Below, one piece after another: positions 58,061-64,000 of a stretch of 64,000 bases of DNA. The DNA lies in the NCBI RefSeq assembly GCF_001039355.2, contig NW_019775459.1:247093-311092 (forward strand). The letters run 5' to 3'. The DNA is from Lingula anatina. Taxonomy: Eukaryota > Brachiopoda > Lingulata > Lingulida > Lingulidae. The notes under the pieces were generated by a model. It searched no databases, was not told where the DNA came from, and saw only the letters and a list, made by a program, of their open reading frames with translations. How positions within the stretch are numbered: position 1 is the first letter of the stretch; each line of letters starts with the position of its first letter. A program made the position numbers and the translations under genes.

Positions 58061-59785
58061 CACCCTCTAACTTCTCTATCCACACTAATATACCGGTATA
58101 TGTTCCAGGACACGCTCAGGCTTGGATAACCAACGCTGTCTTTGTTACCGCGCTGGGTCTTCAGTACTCTGAAATCACCGGCCGCCCTCAAGGTGAAGTC
58201 ATGGGCATGTTCCAGGGAATATTCTTCGCAATCTTTCAATTTAATGGCATCTGGGGCAATCTGATCTCCGCTCTCGTGTTGAACAGCCCAGCAGACGACA
58301 CAACTGGTAATGGGAGCACCTCCCATGCGCAAGGCGGGAACTTGAGCGCGCTTTGCGGAAGTAATTTCTGTCCTTGGGAAGATACATCCGGGACGTACAT
58401 CACACAACCCGATCAGTACGTGATTTATATAATCCTTGGGTGTTTCCTAGGATTGGTGGGATCGGCCTTTGTGATAGCACTATTATTTTTGAAGGACGTG
58501 AAATCAACGACAGGGGATTCCCTTCACAGCTTAGGAGCTTTTCTGGTGACTGTTTGGCGACTGATATTTAAACGGAAGATGGGTCTTATTCTGCCAGCAT
58601 TTATGTTCGTGGCAATTGGGCAGACTATGATTCTCACGGAGTTTATCACAGTAGGTATCTTATGATATTGGTTGTATTGGATTCTAAAGGGCGGATTACA
58701 TTTTAACCTCTGTATTTACCACAGCACATAAATCAGACAATATTTCCCCATAACTTAATTTTTTGCTGTCATTGTCATCTTTACCACAAACGTGGGGAAA
58801 GGATTTACAAGGCTTTCCCTTCTCTCTTTTTTTAAAGGCAATCGGAAGAAGAAATGTCCTTCAGTTCATTTGTATTGAATAATGTTTGGTTTGTTCTGGA
58901 TTTTGAAGCATTTCTTTTAAATTTGCAGGCTTTTGTAAGCTGCGAAATTGGTATACAATACAATGGCTGGACGGCCATGTTCTACAGCGGAGGTCTAATC
59001 TTGGGTTCGACCTTGACCTCTCGTCTCGTGAAGCACGTGGGCTGGGTAACCTTGTTTGTATTCGCCGCCTGCTGTAACGCTGCGTGTCTGCTGAGTATGC
59101 TGTTTTATGAACCGTCTGGTTTTGATTCACTGTGGTTCTACTTCCTGATACCGTTTGTGTCTGCACTGGGAGACGCGCAGTGGCTTGCTACAGCATCTGG
59201 TGAGAAGTTATTACACTTTTGTTTTTTTCCTATCATCGAAACTAGATATCAATCTTTTTATTTATTATTATTAATATTATTGTCTTTATTGTATATTATT
59301 TCCTTTATTCATTTTCGTATTTGCATTTAATATAACTGTGTCGATTAACATAGTGACATATATTGAGTTATAAAAATTCAATTTAAATGCAAATTAAATT
59401 AGATGGGAAATTAAAAAAAAAAAACGGCTCAAAATTCTGGTATATTCTCTTATTCATTCCTTTATCTTTGCGGTATCTGTTTTAATATTTGTTAACATGT
59501 CCTTGCTCCGTGAACATTATTATTAGTATTTATTATTCTTTTCATTTTTCAGCTTACGTGGGCCACGTGTTTCCGGATCAGAAGTGGCCTGTCTTTGTCA
59601 CAGTGCGGAGTTTCATCTATGTAACGTTCTCGCTGGTGTATGCTTACTCAAACTTTGCATGTATGGATACAAAAGTATACGTAATGCTGGGAGTTGTAGG
59701 CATGGCCCTTCTGCTGTCTATTATCTTTCTTGGGATAACTAAAAATTGGCATAAAAGTCAAAACACACAAAAAATTAAATTGTAA
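57480..59785 (+). CDS. UNC93-like multi-pass membrane protein 3 (four exons)
   Basis: Exons 57480-57906, 58109-58650, 58929-59199, 59553-59785; 1473 nt, 490 residues, GT-AG. The N-tail (about 55 residues) is acidic with ESTPLLGKSD, resembling a dileucine sorting signal. TM1 is LVVLAVVYMLGYSPLSTLLN. LGAKGSVLLGW, FCPWEDTSGTYITQPDQ (Cys about 225 and 230), FVSCEIGIQYNGW and YVGHVFPDQKWPVFVTVR are the family landmarks. Compared with genes 1-2, exon 2 equals their exons 2+3 and exon 3 equals their exons 4+5, so two introns differ. The short C-tail is polar (NWHKSQNTQKIKL). Intron 1 carries a CT microsatellite at 58030-58056. AATAAA at 59816. Confidence 0.88.
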
Positions 59786-60146
59786 ACTGTAATTTAAATC
59801 TAAAGACTAATTATTAATAAAAGAAATACTAATGAGAAGATAAGTGTGGTTTTCCAAATTATGTGCAAAGGTTCTTATGGACTCTGCAAATAAGGGCTTT
59901 AAAAGGTTATATTTATCCTGAAAGCTATTTTAAATAGTGTCTATAATCTGAAAATCTCCAAAATATCATAAGAGGACAATGCTTTCACAACTGTTGAAAC
60001 CTATGTGAACTGTATGCCTTCTTTGAAACCTCATTTTATTTATGTACTTCTTTAGATACTTATCTTTTTTAAAAGAAAAACTCATGTGTGCTACGCGAGT
60101 GGTGTCAAATGCCTCAAAGTCAAGAGACCACATATCAGACCCTACG

Positions 60147-60201
<55 letters not shown>

Positions 60202-60269
60202 GCTTCCTACATGCATTTGTGGTCATAAACGATAATATGCCGTCCAATCTTTAAATATGTGAGTGCTTA

Positions 60270-60308
<39 letters not shown>

Positions 60309-60740
60309 CTAAAATTGAGAGATACGGTTGTAAGGACATGCATGTGGCATATACTGTACATGTATATTGAGTTTCAAAGCTTGTCTTCCACGACCTAAAC
60401 ATAGGGTACCTGTACATGTGAAAGCCGCAGCTGTCTAAAAAAAACTGTCACGCAGTTTTAGTTACCGAATTTTACCGAAGTTTTCCGAATGTTACCTAAT
60501 TTCACACTCAGTGTACAGATGCCATTTGACCTGAGGTTGGCCTGAAGTCCAGAAGGAGTGACCGAATCAACTGATCAGTGTGTAAAGAGTAACAGGCTAT
60601 CGCTTTTGTGTAACGTGCACAAAGAGATATATACATGTATACATGGGTTCAGTTCAATCTTTGACATTAGTTCAGGTCACCGGCATCCAATAGATAACAC
60701 TAACACGCCAACTCAGCATTATGAATATTAGGAAATCGTA
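59786..60740. other. Intergenic DNA between UNC93-like genes 3 and 4, with TA and TG microsatellites
   Basis: About 48 bp of TA near 60149-60197 and about 36 bp of TG near 60271-60306. No exon. Open frames across the TA repeat are artefacts. Confidence 0.6.
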
Positions 60741-63543
60741 ATGGAAGAAAAACAAGCCGTAAAACAGCAGGGCAATAATTGCATTACAAGAGTCAACGAG
60801 GTTAACCAAGGAGACGACACAGAAAGCACACCTTTTACGAAAACAAGTGACGAGCGCGTTCAGCTGTCCAAATGGCAACCTCTCTCACAACTGTTTGTTC
60901 TTGCAGTCGTGTATATGTTGGGGTACTCCCCACTGGCAACTTTATTAAATTTAGAAAGAGTATTGAATCCAGAAATAGGCATCTATGCTTTAATGTGCAT
61001 CTTTGGAGGCTCCGTATGTTCCATAGTGACTGCACCTGTGATTGCCAAACATCTTGGGGCAAAGGGATCTGTCCTTCTAGGATGGTTTTGCCAAGCTCTG
61101 TTTATTGGGGCACATTTCTACATGGTGCCTTATGTCATTCTGCCGGTTGCTTTCCTGGTTGGAATAGGTAAGCACTGGGTAAACTTATGACTCCTTTAAC
61201 ATTAAAGGTTTCAAAACCGTAGCGGGCATATCGTGTGATAATCGTGTGATATCGCCTTCCCTTTCTCCTGGTCTGTCTCTCTGTCTTTCTGCGTTGAATA
61301 GTTATAAAAATACATACGGGGATGTTGGTTAATTCTTTACACTCGCTCTCTCCCTCTCTGTGCGTGTGTGTGTGTGTTCTCTAACCTCTGTATCTACACT
61401 TATAAATTTGTTTCAGGACACGCTCAGAATTGGATAACCAACGCTGTCTTTGTTACCGCGCTGGGACTTCAGTACTCTGAAATCACCGGCCGCCCTCAAG
61501 GTGAAGTCATGGGCATGTTCCAGGGAATATTCTTTACAATCTTTCAATTTAGTGGCATGTGGGGCAACCTGGTCTCCGCTCTCGTGTTAAATAGCCCAGC
61601 AGACGACACATCTGGTAATGGGAGCACCTCTCATGCTCAAGGCGGGAACTTGAGCGCGCTTTGTGGAAGTAATTTTTGTCCTTGGGAGGATACATCCGGG
61701 ACTTATATCACACAACCGGATCAGCACGTGGTTTATATAATCCTTGGCTGTTTCCTAGGATTGGTGGGATCGGCCTTTGTGATAGCACTTATATTTTTGA
61801 AGGACGTGAAATCAACGGCAGGGGATTCTCTTCACAGCTTAAGAGATTTTCTTGGGACTATTGGACGACTTATTTTTAAGCAGAAAATGGCGCTCATGCT
61901 GCCAGCATTTATGCTGGTGCCAGCTGGACAGACTTTTATTCTTACAGAGTTTATCACAGTAGGTATCTTTTATACAGTTGGATAGTTTTTGTATATGTTT
62001 ATGCTGTTGACGTGTTTTTTTTTATCTGATTCCGAAAAGCAGATGACATTATTNTGGTAATGGGAGCACCTCTCATGCTCAAGGCGGGAACTTGAGCGCG
62101 CTTTGTGGAAGTAATTTTTGTCCTTGGGAGGATACATCCGGGACTTACATCACACAACCGGATCAGCACGTGGTTTATATCATCCTTGGCTGTTTCCTAG
62201 GATTGGTGGGATCGGCCTTTGTGATAGCACTTATATTTTTGAAGGACGTGAAATCAACGGCAGGGGATTCTCTTCACAGCTTAAGAGATTTTCTTGGGAC
62301 TATTGGACGACTTATTTTTAAGCAGAAAATGGCGCTCATGCTGCCAGCATTTATGCTGGTGCCAGCTGGACAGACTTTTATTCTTACAGAGTTTATCACA
62401 GTAGGTATCTTTTATACAGTTGGATAGTTTTTGTATATGTTTATGCTGTTGACGTGTTTTTTTTATCTGATTCCGAAAAGCAGATGACATTATTAGCAAA
62501 TTATTAATGATAGCCAAATAATTACTACTCCATTATTAACATACATTTGCTTTTGTCTTAACAACAATACTAGAAGATAAAAAGAAATGCAGTACTATCA
62601 CATATATTCTTGTTTTTATAAAGTCGATGAGGAGTATAGATACTGTTCAATCCATTTATAAATTCTTGATTTTTACTGATTTTTGAAGAAATGTCCTTCA
62701 GTTCATTTGTATTGAATAATGGGTGCTTTGTTCTGGATTTTGAAGCATTTCTTTTAAATTTGCAGGCTTTTGTAAGCTGCGAAATTGGTATACAATACAA
62801 CGGTTGGTCGGCCATGTTCTTCTACGGAGGTCTAATCTTGGGTTCAGCCTTGACCTCTCGTCTCGTGAAGCACGTGGGCTGGGTAACCTTGTTTGTATTT
62901 GGCGCCTGCTGTAACGTTGCATGTATGCTGAGTATGCTGTTTTATGAACCGTCTGGTTTTGATTCACTGGGGTTCTATTTTCTGATACCGTTTGTGTCTG
63001 CACTGGGTGACGTGCAGTGGCTAGTGACGGCTTCTGGTGAGGAACTTTTCACATTGTGGGCATTTTTTAAATCTTCTTTTCCTGACACCAGATACCGCAT
63101 TTACAAGCCTTAATTTCATATTATTATTAATGCAGTCGATTTTTCATTTTCATTTAATATGATTGTGCGGGATTAGTGATAATTTGCCTAATATTTATCA
63201 AGTAGCTGCTGTTAGATTTAGGATAAGACTACATTACAGCATCTTTCACTTTTATTGAGACGCATGCGTGAAAGCAAAAGTAATTGCTATTTATTTTTCT
63301 TTTTATTTTTCAGCTTACGTGGGCCACGTGTTTCCGGATCAGAAGTGGCCTGTCTTTGTCACAGTGCGCAGCGCCATGTATGTAGCCTATGCGCTGGTGT
63401 ATGCTTATTCAAACTTTGCATGTACCTATACAAAAGTATACGCAATGCTGGTGTTTGTAGGCCTGTCCCTTCTTCTGTCTCTCACCTTTTTAGGGATAAC
63501 CAGAAATTGGCAGGAAAGTCAAAACACAAAAATTAAATTGTAA
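60741..63543 (+). CDS. UNC93-like multi-pass membrane protein 4 (four exons; exon 2 partly duplicated by an assembly join)
   Basis: Exons 60741-61167, 61417-61958, 62766-63036, 63314-63543; 1470 nt, 489 residues. Same exon lengths as gene 3 (427, 542, 271) and highly similar protein: acidic N-tail with ESTPFTKTSD, LFVLAVVYMLGYSPLATLLN, LGAKGSVLLGW, FCPWEDTSGTYITQPDQ, YNGWSAMFFYGG, YVGHVFPDQKWPVFVTVR. The dileucine seen in gene 3 (TPLLGK) is TPFTK here. The 3' 346 bp of exon 2 and its following intron sequence recur at 62055-62495 after a single N. This repeat is nearly identical and would add nothing to a correct transcript. The ATG aligns with gene 3. Confidence 0.87.
62054..62495. repeat. 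Single-N join followed by a 442-bp near-identical repeat
   Basis: 62055 onward repeats 61613-62053 at an offset of 442 bp, with one or two differences and a T-run length change. The left copy ends exactly at the N. It is most likely two overlapping contig ends that were not merged. Confidence 0.9.
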
Positions 63544-63719
63544 ACTGTGATATTTTTCATATCAAATTCTCAAAGAAGAAAGTAGTAGTAACAGGTAAAT
63601 TGTCGTTTTTTTTTTTTTAAGTCTGTTTCCCCAAGTTCGTACTGGTATTCCCTCTGCAAGAAACGACATTTAAAGATGCATTTAAAGTCTATTTTTGCCA
63701 AAAAGCCGACCCCTGTGAA
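63544..63719. other. 3' flank of UNC93-like gene 4
   Basis: No exon. No AATAAA seen close to the stop. Confidence 0.5.
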
Positions 63720-64000
63720 GTTGATTCCTGGTTCCTTATTCCTTATTCGGTTACTTATTCAAATGTGAAGTTGGTTACTTATTCCCGGTTCCTTATTCGG
63801 TTACTTATTCAACTTTTTTATGTTTTTTTTTATGATTTTGATGCTAAAATACCTGTTTCATCATACTAGCACCCCCTCTTCATCTAGATGACACCCTAAA
63901 ATTGTTAAATATACCACTAAAAACACAAAATATAACCCATTCCTTATTCAAAAGTCCTGTTACTTATTCGGTTACTTATTCCTTATTCGGTTACTTATTC
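63720..64000. repeat. Degenerate tandem repeat running off the window end
   Basis: The words TTCCTTATTC, GGTTACTTATTC and GGTTCCTTATTC alternate many times, with a non-repeat interval near 63820-63930. The array continues past the window, so its length is unknown. Confidence 0.75.

Overview
This is nuclear DNA of an animal, not a microbe. Genes are split by GT-AG introns (with a few GC-AG), intergenic DNA is AT-rich, and there are many CT/GA, CA, TA and AATA microsatellites, MITE-like inverted-repeat elements and assembly gaps. Gene content (CD20/MS4A-like four-pass proteins, UNC93-like proteins, an HNK-1-type carbohydrate sulfotransferase), frequent TACATGTA-type words and apparently high heterozygosity suggest a lophotrochozoan, most likely a mollusc such as a bivalve. 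The phylum is inference; animal origin is not in doubt.

Layout. Positions 0.6-40.8 kb hold an array of CD20/MS4A-like genes, each with seven coding exons. One is on the minus strand (640-4466) and the rest on the plus strand (10667-13691, 20092-23887, 30701-33883, 37263-40807). A further copy lacks exons 1-2 (25778-27632) and looks like an unmerged second haplotype of the 20-24 kb gene. Each gene appears to have an upstream noncoding exon. Between the first two lies a two-exon type II membrane sulfotransferase (6830-8267). Its membrane-anchor exon is only found by splicing, and its C-terminus is split by a one-base frameshift. At 17.5-19.4 kb there is a degraded pogo/Tigger-like DNA transposon.

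A single major-facilitator transporter of the nodulin-like type follows at 44047-46757. Then come four tandem UNC93-like genes (48929-52353, 53619-56396, 57480-59785, 60741-63543). They form two subfamily pairs: the first pair has six coding exons, the second pair has four because two introns are missing.

Assembly caution. A 576-base N gap and four single-N joins (19393, 25352, 40718, 62054) coincide with duplicated flanks or a broken exon. Several apparent tandem duplications are therefore probably allelic contigs placed side by side. Paralogue counts should be checked against long reads.

How the genes relate. All but the sulfotransferase are multi-pass membrane proteins, and two families have expanded in tandem. 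In vertebrates MS4A proteins act in immune-cell signalling and chemosensation, and UNC93 proteins in receptor trafficking or channel regulation. Nothing in the sequence proves those roles here.
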